This document shows positions 54,801 through 63,290 of a stretch of DNA of 64,000 bases, piece by piece. Below the pieces are notes generated by a model, which saw only the letters and a program-made list of their open reading frames with translations, was not told where the DNA came from and searched no databases. Both the position numbers and the translations under genes were made by a program. Positions within the stretch are counted from its first letter, which is position 1. Every line of letters starts with the position of its first letter. This stretch comes from Dicaeum eximium (taxonomy: Eukaryota; Chordata; Aves; Passeriformes; Dicaeidae), in the NCBI GenBank assembly GCA_013396995.1, contig VWZP01002215.1, positions 124,280 through 188,279 of the forward strand, written 5' to 3'.

Positions 54801-57800
54801 TTTCTAAGAAGCAGTGACTCCTCCAAGTAAACAATGGTATATTGTTACGTAAGTATAGCAGTAAGTCGGATTAAAGCTTCTGGTGAAATCTAGACACCTT
54901 TTATTTCCAGAAGAAGTATTGGTCCAAGCATTAGTCCCAAAGGTACTAAATACAAGCTTCAGTACAGAATTCACTGAATGATACTTTTGTATGAATACAA
55001 TCGATGCTGTACATCAGGAATATTGCATTTTGGGGACTATATGTGAAAGGGGTAGATGTTCTAGGTGGTTCACAGGATGAACAGGTTCTAATACTAGCTT
55101 TGTATTACCCTAGTCAGAAATAGAAGACCAGACAAGTGTTTTAAGATGTGGTGGCCCTAGAAGAGAATGCAAATATGAGTGAGATTATAAATACTTCTCA
55201 GTAGAACTCTGGTATCGGTCATGTTTGTAAAGCTATGGAATTATATATTGCTAGCTGCAGCTCACTACATTATGTATTGCTCTTCTTATTTTAAAAAGTC
55301 AGCCTTTATTACTTAAGGCTAAGTAATTAACTTTGAAAAGTGTAAAGCTGAAATTCAGCTCAAATTCATTGTTGCAATAATTTACGCTTTAAAAGAGAAG
55401 CCTGTTCTATTTAAAAAGAACTCACTATACGTATTTTTAACAATACATTAAAAGCTAACAAAGCACATGTCAATTTTTGGTTCACGCCACTTAGAAGCCT
55501 CTTATAGTATGGGAATCAAGTAGAAACAAGATCCCTTACTCTTTCCTTGCTGTTGACTACCAGACCCTGTCCTTTCCTTCTGTATGGGACTGGTCATTTA
55601 TCTGAGCTATTGGTGCATTCAGTTAGCTTAAAAAACTGCCAAAAAAAACCCCTCCAAACAAACCAATCCAAAAAGTGAGTTGCATTCGTATTTTTATATA
55701 TGACAGTGACTAGTAATACTGTTGCAGTGCAGTTGTAACTTGGGAAATTCTAATACTTTACTGAAAAGAATTTAGTACTTCAGTACATTCCTAGAGTCAT
55801 ATTGCTTCAATTTCAGACGTGTGCTTAATGGTTTTTTATTACTCTGTTTTATGGATAGGTACCAACCCACCTATGAGGAACCAAAATACTCTCCAGAAAA
55901 AGCAGCTTTGGCTGCAGCTCAAAGGGAATCTGCAGTAAGTGAGTCACAGATAAACATGATAGAAAAGAATCACTTCCGTCTTCAGGCCTTGATTAATCCA
56001 TCCAGTTTACCAACTGAGCAGACTGCAACCACAGTTAACTTTTTAGTGAGTCTCTTAGGTAAGTATTTGATTGTCCAAACTCATGTATGCATTAACATTT
56101 ATAGTGGAATTTTATTAAAGACAGAATTAAAAACCCACTGATAACATGCCTTCTTTCAGTCATACATGTGTCGTTCTGCGCTCTTATCCTTCTTGATGAA
56201 GCGATCTAATCTGTAGTCATTTTCATTTAATTAAACGTATTCATAACAACAGTACATGTTGAAGTTTGCTATCACTCTTCTCAAAAGTCACTTCTTCTTC
56301 AATGCAGAGATTAAGTGACCTATTTCTGTAATTTTGTTTTTCATACAGCTTGCTTGATTTGTGGCTTGAGTGTCCTCATTACATATGGGATTCATTTCAT
56401 TGCTAACTTGGAGCCCTGGAGTATTGGCCTTCTTGCTTTATTGGTGACATCCTTCATAGTTACCATCCTCCTCATCCAAAGGCAGCCTCAGAACCAGCAG
56501 AAAGTAGCCTTTATGGTGAATAACTTATTCTCTATGTTTTTCTCTGATGAGAGCTTTGGATGGATTCTAACGAGTGGGAGAGAGAACTTAAAGCTGGAAA
56601 ACAAGTCAGAAACTGATGAGTGTGCAATTGCTTGTCTGTGTAATCTGCAATCCTTTGGACCTAATACAGAGTCATTTTGCACTTCCACTTGTCTTCTAAG
56701 ATCAGTTATTTAATGGAAATAATGAAGTATAGTGATGAAGGTCAAGGAATCTGGTGAAGGTGGGGGAGCATTTCAGAATAAGAGAGATAGATATATTATT
56801 TTTCAGCTGTAAATACAGGAATTAATGAGTATATGTCCCACACAAACTGGAAAGTTTTTCTATAGAGAATGTATATTAAACATAATGTGTTTTAAAAGTT
56901 TAAGATCTATAGAAACTGTTGGTTAAACCCAGTAATTTCACTACTTTACAACGGCAAAAAAAAATCAACTCTTTATTAGTGATTACATGTTACCTCTAGT
57001 TTGTGTAACATACCTGAAGTGTGACATGTAAAAAAAAATTATCATTAATAGAAAAATATTAAATATTTCCTTTTAGGTTCCACTATTGCCATTTTTGCCA
57101 TCATTCAGTATAATGGTAAATATTTACTTGATGGTACAATTAAGTGGGGAGACTTGGATGAGATTTAGCTTCTGGATGTTACTTGGTATGTACTTCTGTT
57201 CATTTCAGTCACTTCATACACTAGAACTCATGATTCCCATCTTAGAACATTCTTTTCCTTCAAATATTTTAAAAAATCTCTGTGATTTTATAAAAATCAG
57301 CCAATATTTCTGATCAAAAGGAAGAGCATGCTTCAGAAGAAGTATTTATATGCAGTCAAAATTAAAAATATAGTTTTTAGGTAATAGAAAGAATTCCAAT
57401 AAGCCATGGTTTTTGTTTTTTTTTTTTCCTATGTAGAAACCTGCTTTTTCTGGAAAGAAACCTGGGTTTCTTCCCAGTATATCAGTCTGTCCTCTTTTAG
57501 ATCTAGGAAATGGTATTAATTCCATCTAGACATGAATTAGAGATAATAGTTTCCATAACTTATTAGAGCATTTAATTATGCAAAAATGATGCACTGGAAT
57601 TTCCTGTAGAAACAGGGAAGACCTGACGCATGAGCTCTGATTCAGGTATCTGAAGAATATTCTTTTGCAAAAATCTGTTCAGCCAGAGAGAAATATCTAC
57701 TTTTTAATGCAGTACTTGCCTGAAAACCCTATGAACTTTCTTTTTCCTTTTGGAAGGCTTCCTCATTTACTTTGCTTATGGCATCAGACACAGCGTTGAA

Positions 57801-57935
57801 GGTCATCATGGCGATGGAGATGACGATTCTTGTTCAGAAAACAGTGGGATGCAAGAAAAGAACCCAGTGGATAACCCTGAAAACGCAAATGAAAGGGATC
57901 AATTTCTTCCACATGAAAGGACAAGTGAATGTTAA
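42489..57935 (+). CDS. SLC7A2: Cationic amino acid transporter 2 (CAT-2), full spliced coding region
   Basis: Sodium-independent plasma-membrane transporter of arginine, lysine and ornithine (APC superfamily, SLC7 CAT branch, 14 membrane helices in the family). It supplies arginine to nitric oxide synthase and arginase. Coding segments are 42489-42864, 44093-44248, 46690-46855, 47208-47344, 47998-48220, then 50665-50804 (form B) or 51211-51347 (form A), then 54571-54673, 55859-56058, 56349-56515, 57077-57185 and 57757-57935. All borders are GT-AG and phases match. Form B totals 1956 bases, 651 residues plus stop; form A 650. Human CAT-2 is about 658. Visible landmarks: the helix 1 glycine motif at residues 43-51, the GELWAF segment with the family's essential Glu (E109 here), three N-glycosylation sequons at N227, N234 and N240, an AA-permease C-terminal region near 546-605, and an acidic tail. 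The start has A at -3. Recognition is by protein similarity recalled from human CAT-2. Confidence 0.97.
42865..44092 (+). other. SLC7A2: SLC7A2 intron 2
   Basis: 1.2 kb between coding exons 1 and 2. AT-rich, with a T run near 43,690-43,710. No repeat or regulatory signal that I can name. Confidence 0.85.
44093..44248 (+). CDS. SLC7A2: SLC7A2 coding exon 2 (residues 126-178)
   Basis: 156 bases, phase 1 at both ends, acceptor AG at 44091-44092, donor GTAAGA at 44249. Encodes the extracellular stretch GTSSVARAWSGTFDELL, then the conserved AEYPDFFAV segment leading into helix 4. Its length and both phases fit the flanking exons exactly. Confidence 0.95.
44886..44980 (-). mobile_element. Possible degenerate CR1 fragment in intron 3
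   Basis: TGGGAGTTGACTTGATTAGG, GTCCAGCATCCTGCC and AGGACCAGTTCAGACC resemble the reverse-complement CR1 3' region with many changes. Boundaries uncertain. Confidence 0.35.
45525..45655. repeat. G/T-rich low-complexity tract in intron 3
   Basis: GTTT, TTTTG and GGGG words over about 130 bases. It is the reverse-complement counterpart of the A/C-rich tracts elsewhere in the window. Confidence 0.88.
46563..46604. repeat. Compound (AT)n(AC)n microsatellite
   Basis: AT repeats with one C interruption, passing into about eight AC units, 86 bases before coding exon 3. Confidence 0.95.
46690..46855 (+). CDS. SLC7A2: SLC7A2 coding exon 3 (residues 178-233)
   Basis: 166 bases, acceptor CAG ending 46689, donor GTAATT at 46856 (phase 2). 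Encodes LLSFGVKESAW, helix 5 (NILVLLFVIISGFV) and the start of the large extracellular loop with sequon NFT (N227). An alternative GT lies eight bases upstream at 46848, but only the 46856 donor matches the phase of the next exon, which begins with a single completing base. Confidence 0.94.
46856..47207 (+). other. SLC7A2: SLC7A2 intron 4
   Basis: 352 bases, T-rich. Nothing distinctive beyond the splice sites. Confidence 0.85.
47208..47344 (+). CDS. SLC7A2: SLC7A2 coding exon 4 (residues 233-279)
   Basis: 137 bases, acceptor TAG ending 47207, donor GTATAG at 47345 (a fairly weak donor, phase 1). Encodes the rest of the glycosylated loop with sequons NRS (N234) and NVT (N240), then the strongly conserved helix 6 region GGFMPYGFTGTLAGAATC and FYAFVGFDCIATTG. 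Human CAT-2 has the same segment with a slightly different loop. Confidence 0.95.
47345..47997 (+). other. SLC7A2: SLC7A2 intron 5
   Basis: 653 bases with a long T/C tract before the acceptor. Open frames continuing from exon 4 into this intron are read-through only. Confidence 0.85.
47998..48220 (+). CDS. SLC7A2: SLC7A2 coding exon 5 (residues 279-353)
   Basis: 223 bases, acceptor with a long T/C tract ending CAG at 47997, donor GTAAAG at 48221 (phase 2). Encodes EEVKNPQKAIPIGIV, helix 7, a conserved MMPYYLLDEKSPLPVAFEYV extracellular loop and helix 8 ending at ALST. It splices to either of two alternative exons, both of which start with a T that completes the AGT serine codon (S353). Confidence 0.96.
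48221..50664 (+). other. SLC7A2: SLC7A2 intron 6, upstream of alternative exon 6B
   Basis: 2.4 kb, AT-rich, with an ATA triplet run at about 50,455-50,475 and a TGT-rich stretch (about 50,620-50,655) just before the 6B acceptor that could bind CELF-type splicing factors (inference). No mobile element recognised. Confidence 0.8.
50665..50804 (+). CDS. SLC7A2: SLC7A2 alternative coding exon 6B (CAT-2B-like, residues 353-400)
   Basis: 140 bases, acceptor CAG ending 50664, donor GTGAGA at 50805. It enters in phase 2 and leaves in phase 1, exactly like exon 6A, and encodes the homologous loop: LLGSIFPIPRVIYAMAKDG, then LLFKDLAQINSKTKTP. The VIYAMA and TKTP words and the extra residue in the loop match the high-affinity CAT-2B and CAT-1 forms. 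Odd point: mammalian CAT-2B has Glu in AMAEDG, whereas here the codon is AAG (Lys370). The acceptor is preceded by a TGT-rich stretch (about 50,620-50,655). Assignment to the B form is by similarity; expression is not shown. Confidence 0.93.
50805..51210 (+). other. SLC7A2: Short intron between alternative exons 6B and 6A
   Basis: 406 bases. Its right half (51,010-51,122) is strongly A/C-rich with many CAA, ACC and AAC words and few G or T, then a T-rich tract leads to the 6A acceptor. In spliced mRNA one of the two flanking exons is removed together with this intron. Confidence 0.85.
51010..51122 (+). promoter_or_regulatory. A/C-rich tract, candidate splicing element upstream of exon 6A
   Basis: About 110 bases dominated by A and C, ending 88 bases before exon 6A. 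CA-rich RNA binds hnRNP L and related factors, and A/C-rich enhancers bind YB-1. Similar A/C-rich tracts elsewhere in the window argue that it may be just low-complexity DNA. Confidence 0.3.
51211..51347 (+). CDS. SLC7A2: SLC7A2 alternative coding exon 6A (CAT-2A-like)
   Basis: 137 bases, acceptor TTCTAG ending 51210, donor GTAAGC at 51348; same phases as exon 6B and one codon shorter. It encodes LLGSMFPLPRILFAMARDG, then LLFSFLAKVNKRQAP and ATLTAGFIS. The ILFAMARDG and KRQ words, with Arg370 and the one-residue-shorter loop, match the low-affinity CAT-2A form found in mammalian liver. It is used instead of 6B, not with it: splicing 6B to 6A shifts the frame and meets TGA at 51294-51296. Confidence 0.93.
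51348..54570 (+). other. SLC7A2: SLC7A2 intron after exon 6A
   Basis: 3.2 kb, AT-rich. Includes short TG/CA runs near 51,850-51,905 and a 19-base tandem duplication at 53,741-53,778. It ends in a strong T-rich acceptor for exon 7. No mobile element recognised. Confidence 0.8.
54571..54673 (+). CDS. SLC7A2: SLC7A2 coding exon 7 (residues 400-434)
   Basis: 103 bases, acceptor with a 20-base T-rich tract ending CAG at 54570, donor GTGAGC at 54674 (phase 2). Encodes AVMAFLFDLKALVDMMSIGT, LLAYSLVATCVLILR, nearly identical to mammalian CAT-2 (helices 9 and 10). If both alternative exons were skipped, the frame here would hit TGA at 54590-54592. Confidence 0.96.
54674..55858 (+). other. SLC7A2: SLC7A2 intron between exons 7 and 8
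   Basis: 1.2 kb with an A/C-rich tract at 55,629-55,676. Otherwise unremarkable. Confidence 0.85.
55859..56058 (+). CDS. SLC7A2: SLC7A2 coding exon 8 (residues 434-501)
   Basis: 200 bases, acceptor TAG ending 55858, donor GTAAGT at 56059 (phase 1). Encodes the RYQPTYEEPKYSPEK start of the large cytoplasmic loop, the hydrophilic variable part with SESQINMIEKN, and TTVNFLVSLL leading into helix 11. This loop is the most divergent part compared with human, as is usual in the family. Confidence 0.94.
56059..56348 (+). other. SLC7A2: SLC7A2 intron between exons 8 and 9
   Basis: 290 bases. Nothing distinctive beyond the splice sites. Confidence 0.85.
56349..56515 (+). CDS. SLC7A2: SLC7A2 coding exon 9 (residues 501-556)
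   Basis: 167 bases, acceptor ACAG ending 56348, donor GTGAAT at 56516 (phase 0). Encodes helix 11 (ACLICGLSVLITYGIHFI), helix 12 (IGLLALLVTSFIVTILLI) and the conserved RQPQNQQKVAFM turn. The frame stays open past the donor to 56713, but that extension has no counterpart in CAT proteins. Confidence 0.95.
56516..57076 (+). other. SLC7A2: SLC7A2 intron between exons 9 and 10
   Basis: 561 bases, A/T-rich. Exon 9's frame stays open for about 65 codons into it; retention would give a truncated protein. Confidence 0.85.
57077..57185 (+). CDS. SLC7A2: SLC7A2 coding exon 10 (residues 557-593)
   Basis: 109 bases, acceptor TTTTAG ending 57076, donor GTATGT at 57186 (phase 1). Encodes VPLLPFLPSFSIMVNIYLM and VQLSGETWMRFSFWMLLG, the helix 13 and helix 14 start of the CAT C-terminal domain, closely matching human CAT-2. 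Confidence 0.95.
57186..57756 (+). other. SLC7A2: SLC7A2 intron between exons 10 and 11
   Basis: 571 bases with a T-rich run near 57,412-57,428. No other feature recognised. Confidence 0.85.
57757..57935 (+). CDS. SLC7A2: SLC7A2 last coding exon 11 (residues 593-651, stop 57933-57935)
   Basis: Acceptor AAG ending 57756 behind a T/C-rich tract (a less common AAG site). Encodes GFLIYFAYGIRHSVEGH, the family's terminal signature, then a cytoplasmic tail with the acidic run GDGDDD and the end HERTSEC, which parallels the human ending. Stop TAA. The exon continues into a long 3' UTR. Confidence 0.95.
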
Positions 57936-58451
57936 ACTCTGCAAACACACAAATATTTTAAACCTTCAATTGGCATTTTACTTGCAGACTGAAATTTCAG
58001 AAGCTTTCTGAAACATGTGCCAACATGTGCCTCTTGAAAGTGTTTACTACAAGGCCTAACTGATATTTTGGACAAGCTGCTAATATCTTCATAATTTCAG
58101 AACTGACAGCATGGAGATTAGTATTTAAATTTTTTAAAAAAAGGACCCTCTGGCAAGCAAAAATTTGAAGACATTGTTTGAAGTGTCATTCAAAATCACT
58201 GGCAATCATCAGATATGAAGAATTTTAGAACTCTCTGCAAGAAGTTCTGAGTATTTGACAATCCACTGTGGACATAAGTGCCTTTCATACCTTCTCCTTA
58301 TTTTTGTTATGTGTTTTGGTAACAATCTAAATTCTCTTCTTTCTGTTGAAGTAACTCATGGGAGAGAAATTTCATTCACACAGGCCTGGAAAATATTTGC
58401 AAAATGAATGGTACTTATATGGATTAGATACTTTGTAAAAATTACAGGAAC

Positions 58452-58460
58452 ATTTATTTA
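58452..58460 (+). promoter_or_regulatory. AU-rich element ATTTATTTA in the 3' UTR
   Basis: Two overlapping ATTTA pentamers in an A/T-rich context about 520 bases after the stop codon. Such elements often mediate rapid mRNA decay in inducible genes, and CAT-2B is cytokine-inducible in mammals. A single overlapping pair is weak evidence. Confidence 0.35.
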
Positions 58461-59477
58461 TGTAAAAAAAGTAATTGCTTATCTTTATTAATCATGACTA
58501 TTAATCTGTAGTCATGGAGAACTCAAGCAGTGAAGATACTTCAAAGGTTTTTATTCCTTCTAAATAGCATTCAAGATTTCTACTTAAGTGCATGCCTTTT
58601 CTTTGAAGGATGCTTCTCACAAGAGAAGCTCTTTTGTTTTCTGCAAAATCATCTGGGAAATAATCTGTTGGTTACAGTATTGACAGTGGCAATCAGATGT
58701 GATTTAGCAAATTTTGTGCTTTTGACTCCAGAAGGGCCAAAATTTCATCTGACTAAATAATTTGGTATTTACCTGCAGCAGTCATCCAGTTTTCCTCCTT
58801 ACTACTCATTTTTCCCCCTATATTTTCCTCTTTTATACATGTTCCAGAATTGATATTGCCAAGATTAGCATTACACATTGCTTCTCCTAAGAAAAATGAA
58901 TGCACAAAATCCCAGCTTTCTTTTCAGATGGTAGGGGAGGTTAAAAAACCAGATGTCTGGTTTTGGAAAAAAAACCTTATCAAAACAGTATTTCAGTGCT
59001 TAATGAAGTCTTAGATGTGTGTTAGCGTAGCACTTTTTTGTGAGCCAAGCCTACATCCACAAATCCATTCACATGGGTATGATGTCTAAATGCTAATTTA
59101 CGTAAAGAATGGTGTGGCAGTGCTGGGTAAGCAATTATTTTAATGCTGGTAAAATCAGAAAATGTTCTTCTTTCAACATAAGTCATATTATCTGTCAAAG
59201 GCACCCAGATATTTCAACACTTTTTCTCAGCAAGGAGTAGGTTCAAGTCCCATGAAGGATTCCACAATATGAAGTCATTTTGCAAGAATATATATACAAA
59301 ATATATCCTTCCCTAGAGTGAGAACTGTGTTGGACTTTGTCATGGAGAGTTGCAATCTGTTGCTGGTACTAACCATTGGTATTAATCTCTACTGTTAGGT
59401 ATAAGAACTTTGGATGCCATGAGACCTATCTTGGTTAACAGTGAAGAGCACCTTACTTTTTATAATAGCTGGAATTT

Positions 59478-59510
59478 AAAAAAAAAAAAAGAAAGAAAGA
59501 AAGAAAAAAA
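59478..59510. repeat. A-run with (GAAA)n in the 3' UTR
   Basis: Twelve or so A, then four GAAA units and a second A run, inside the inferred 3' UTR. Confidence 0.85.
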
Positions 59511-61043
59511 CCCAAACTAGTTAGGCTACTTCTGTCTCTCTCCTTTTTCAGAGTAATAAGCTGCTCTTTTTAATCTTAAAATGACTTATTTCCCAGTAGT
59601 CTTAAATCCTCAGCTTCAAAAAAAGCCATTGCTCTGGGAGCAAGTCAGCCTCCCCCATGTGAAGATTTTGTGTGATGTCTTTACAAGCCTACAGTGACAC
59701 ACAGCTCTTAAAATTCCTTCCAAATCTCAGCATGGGGGAAGCACAGACTTTTTGCTGTGTTTGTTGATGCCACAGAGCAGGCCAGCCAGGCTGCCAAGCC
59801 ACAAGCTGCTGCTGTTCTGTGATGTGCAAGGAAGACTCCATTCTCTCCCAAGGCCATCACAGAGAATGTCTGTGTGCACACCTGTCTGTGCATTTGCATC
59901 TGAAATTAGCCCATAGAGAATTTGATGTACTGGTTAAAAGAATTTCTATATTGCACTGGACTTTTCCTTTCAAGGGATATTGCCAATATAATTAGCTTCT
60001 GACTAAAGTAAGTGCTAGTTAAGGTTTCTGGAGAGAGCGAAAGGAAGTAAACTTTTTAGCTTCTTTATCTGATGGGTGGGTCAGCACTTTGTGTATTGAC
60101 AGATTCCCCTTTCATTTGTATGAATATTTCTCCCCCCTTGTTAGCAAAATTAATTATTTTAAAATAATAGGATGTGCCTGTACAAGTGTTGCTAAGACAG
60201 ATGAGAGGAGCTGCAGCACCAGAACTATCCACATAATTAATGAGATAAAATGAAATTAAAGGAAAATCATCGTGTACTCTTAGTTGCTTCAACTGTGCAA
60301 GGATTATTTATATGTGTGTATAGTCATTATAAGTCAGTGGCTGAGTGAAAACGGACAAGCCAGAAGGAAGATATTTATGGTAAATTTGATGTGCATTTGT
60401 ATATGCAGTCTGAAAATCCCAGATGCTTTAGCGGGACTCTGCAGAAACAAAGGACATGCCATGCTAGTCCTTACACAGAAGCGATGGATGCAAGAAATCC
60501 TGATCTTTGTCTCACATTTGCTGTATCTCTGTACCTGCTGAAAGATCAGCTGAAAGCACAAGCTCATTGGAATTAAATCATTGTTATTTTTTAACACAGT
60601 TTTTGATATTGTAAATTGTTCTGAGGGAAGAATAATGGTATGTATTAATACAAAATATCTACTTTTTAAGGCAGCTTATTGGGTTTTTATTTCTTTTGTA
60701 GAAAAAAGTTCTCATAAACCTTTTTTTTTGGTACATTCTGGATATGTCATTAGATAAAGGAATTATTCTTACTTAGCTGGCTTTAAGAAAGTAAGCCAAA
60801 GCATATTTAACAGAGAACAAACAAATCTTTTTGTTCTGATGTATAGGAGTTATAACACATTTCTGAATAATTCATGTTAACTGAAGTGGTCTTCCTGTGA
60901 TATTCCAGTCCTCATTCTGCAATGGAAGTTTTAATGAGGTAACTTAGATTTCATTGTCTGTTATCATGGATAAAACTATTCTGTTAATAATAGTATGCTT
61001 TTTTCTGCACAACAAATGCTGGTCAGATTCCTGAAATCTGTCA

Positions 61044-61138
61044 TATTGTGTTTATGATACCATTAAGTGTTAAATGTTAACACTTTATGCAACATAAACA
61101 CAGTACGACAGTGTTTATACTGTTTACACAAGTGTTAA
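61044..61138 (+). other. 3' UTR block with two mutually exclusive nested hairpins
   Basis: Fold 1: TATTGTGTTTATG (61044-61056) pairs with 61093-61105 (13 pairs, one G-U) around a hairpin of AAGTGTTAA (61065-61073) with TTAACACTT (61077-61085), extended by CAT/ATG beyond one mismatch. Fold 2: the same TTAACACTT pairs with a second AAGTGTTAA at 61130-61138, enclosing ATAAACAC (61094-61101) with a second GTGTTTAT (61111-61118). Each central arm thus has two possible partners, one on each side. This is read directly from the bases; function is unknown. Confidence 0.7.
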
Positions 61139-61175
61139 AGCCATTTTTATTACCTGCTGTTGGAGAACTAGCAGC

Positions 61176-61181
61176 AATAAA
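61176..61181 (+). terminator. SLC7A2: Candidate proximal poly(A) signal AATAAA
   Basis: Canonical hexamer within the 3' UTR, 3.2 kb after the stop codon and 38 bases after the last arm of the alternative hairpin block. Downstream sequence (61,195-61,225) is T-rich with GT steps but not a strong GU-rich element, so use is uncertain. Confidence 0.45.
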
Positions 61182-62552
61182 TATAAATCATAGTGATACA
61201 GAGTTACTTATGTTCTTAAGTAGGAATATACTTGTGTCATCCAGAAACTTTGAATAATACAATGAATTTGGAGGCAAAAGTTGGTAAATCTTAAATATAT
61301 ATATTCTGTATTTTATTACACGATAAATTTACAAGTCTAGTCACCTTTCCCCTAAAATATATGAAAAAAATATATATTTAAGAAATATAAGGTATAGTGT
61401 TTTCATAGAAAGTGCCAATATCAATCTGCCATAAGCATCCTGAAGTGGTGACAGTGCAGGAAACCTGTGTGGGAATGTGCAATTGGGTATCAGGCCTTTG
61501 ACACTGAGTTACATTTTTTACAGTATGAATTTAATTCACAAGAAGTCTGGTGTGTCTTACTTGAGTGCATAAAAAAGAAAATGAAAGCACCTTTTTATGC
61601 TCTTGGGCCCTAATTCTTCCTAGACATGCTGGGAAGTCTGTGTGAATAGCAGTATGTTCACTGAAGGCACTGAGGTTACTCAGTGTTAAGCAAATATAAA
61701 TTTTACAGAAAGAGTGGGTGGTATTTCATATAGCATAGGATCTTTGTGTTTGTTTTTAATTTCCTGTACCTTTAGTACTTCTTTATGGTATATGTTTTGA
61801 GGACCTCTGCATTTTTAATAGTTGGACCTTTTCAAAGCTAAATATAAGCCTTTAGCAGGTGCTGATCTATTTTCCATTTGATCTTAGATATCAAACTCCT
61901 TCGATGAGCTGCGTTGAAGGATTTTTGTTCATAGATATGCAGACATGCATTACAAAAAACTGTATGTGTATATATATGTTTTTTTATTGTCAGTTGGACA
62001 AATTCTGTTGTTTTTGTGTGCTTTCATGAGCCTTGTGCGAGGTCAACTCCAGCTTCACCGAGTTCAGTTGGAGTCAGAATGTGAGGATTTGAATATTGAG
62101 GAAAGCTTTTTTCTTTTGTGGTACCAGAAAGTAAAGCATGAAATATGTGTTCCATATCTTTAAAAACAATTATGTGTGCATCATTTTAAAAAAACCATTA
62201 GCATTCATATCTATATTTTTATTTTGTTTGTATGTACATTTTAGTGATTATTTCTGTATTGCATGCTGCTGAGCATTCAAAGTGTGGATAGGATGATTAT
62301 GATTCAATTTAAACTACAAATTTGTATTTCTTTGAAGTGCTCTACCAAAATGAAAAGTCTTGAATATTTTATGAATGTAAAAATGCTTGTATTTAAGAAT
62401 ATGGTACTTTTTTTCCCACTTTACAACAGAATTGTTACCAGTGACATTTTTAGTTATCTTAGTTCCAAATTTTAATGGAAAGTACATTGCTCCTCATTTA
62501 CTGTAAAACATGCTTTCTGGGATAACAGTACTGCATTTGTTCCATATTTTTA

Positions 62553-62558
62553 AATAAA
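62553..62558 (+). terminator. SLC7A2: Candidate distal poly(A) signal AATAAA
   Basis: Canonical hexamer followed by a TTTGTATGTCC stretch about 12-22 bases later, a reasonable GU-rich downstream element. It is the last well-formed signal of the T-rich UTR-like stretch. Another AATAAA at 62915-62920, followed by a TTGTTGTCTCCTTGTT stretch, could give a longer form. Confidence 0.55.
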
Positions 62559-62951
62559 GCTGAATATCATTTGTATGTCCTTCATACACCAGCTGTAACT
62601 TTAACCACGACTACAGTTTTAGTTAACACTAAAATAAAATAGTGACTTAACATCATGAGTACACCAGATATCTAATGTCATGACATTACATAAATCATAG
62701 CACATTTAAAATAAATATGATGATAACATTGTATGCACTGTATAGAGGGAATAGAAAATAACAGCCTTTGATTTGGGCATTTTGTGTTATACTGCCAAAC
62801 CAGAGATGATGTTAGGTTTGATTTCCAGAAGGGGTGAGTAGCCCTCAGCTTCATGCTCAACTTTGTGAAGCACCAAGCCTTGTCCTGGTATTCACCCAAC
62901 CACAGAGTTGGATGAATAAACTCATTGTTGTCTCCTTGTTCCCTTTTGGTG

Positions 62952-63068
62952 AAAAAAACCCAAACCAAATCAACTAACCACAACACTAACAACAACCCCT
63001 CACATCCCAATCCTACAAAAAAAACCCTCCAAAACCCAAAAAGACCCCAAACAAACCAACCCCAAAAG
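62952..63068. repeat. A/C-rich low-complexity tract downstream of SLC7A2
   Basis: About 115 bases nearly free of G and T with CCAAAC, AACAAC and ACCCC words. Confidence 0.88.
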
Positions 63069-63290
63069 CTTCCTCAATTTTGAATAGTACTGTGAGTATA
63101 GCAAGAGAATAAAAGCATGTATCTAGGCAATGGATGCCAACAGTCTGGACACAGAACCCTACTGACAGAGCAAGATTTTCATCTGGCACTGTTTTCAAAG
63201 ACAGTTGAGTAGTCATCCTTGTTCACAGACTTAAAAGTAACTATGACAGTATTTTCTCTGAGGTATACTCTTTATAAGGAATTATACAAC

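Larger units (their letters stand above)
57936..62575 (+). other. SLC7A2: SLC7A2 3' untranslated region (end inferred)
   Basis: About 4.6 kb without splice evidence or a convincing reading frame, ending by inference just after the AATAAA at 62553-62558. It holds an AU-rich element ATTTATTTA at 58452-58460, an A/GAAA tract near 59,478-59,510, an AT-only 16-base palindrome at 60153-60168, and the doubly foldable block at 61,044-61,138. An earlier signal at 61176-61181 would give a 3.3 kb UTR. Mammalian SLC7A2 also has a long 3' UTR. The exact cleavage sites are not determinable from sequence alone. Confidence 0.7.

Noticed and set aside
60153..60168. 16-base AT-only palindrome in the 3' UTR
   Set aside because: Composed only of A and T in a T/A-rich UTR; too likely by composition to interpret.
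61945..62163. 72-codon frame with a hydrophobic start inside the 3' UTR
   Set aside because: Within the inferred UTR, preceded by many ATGs and without resemblance to any protein; not PDGFRL.
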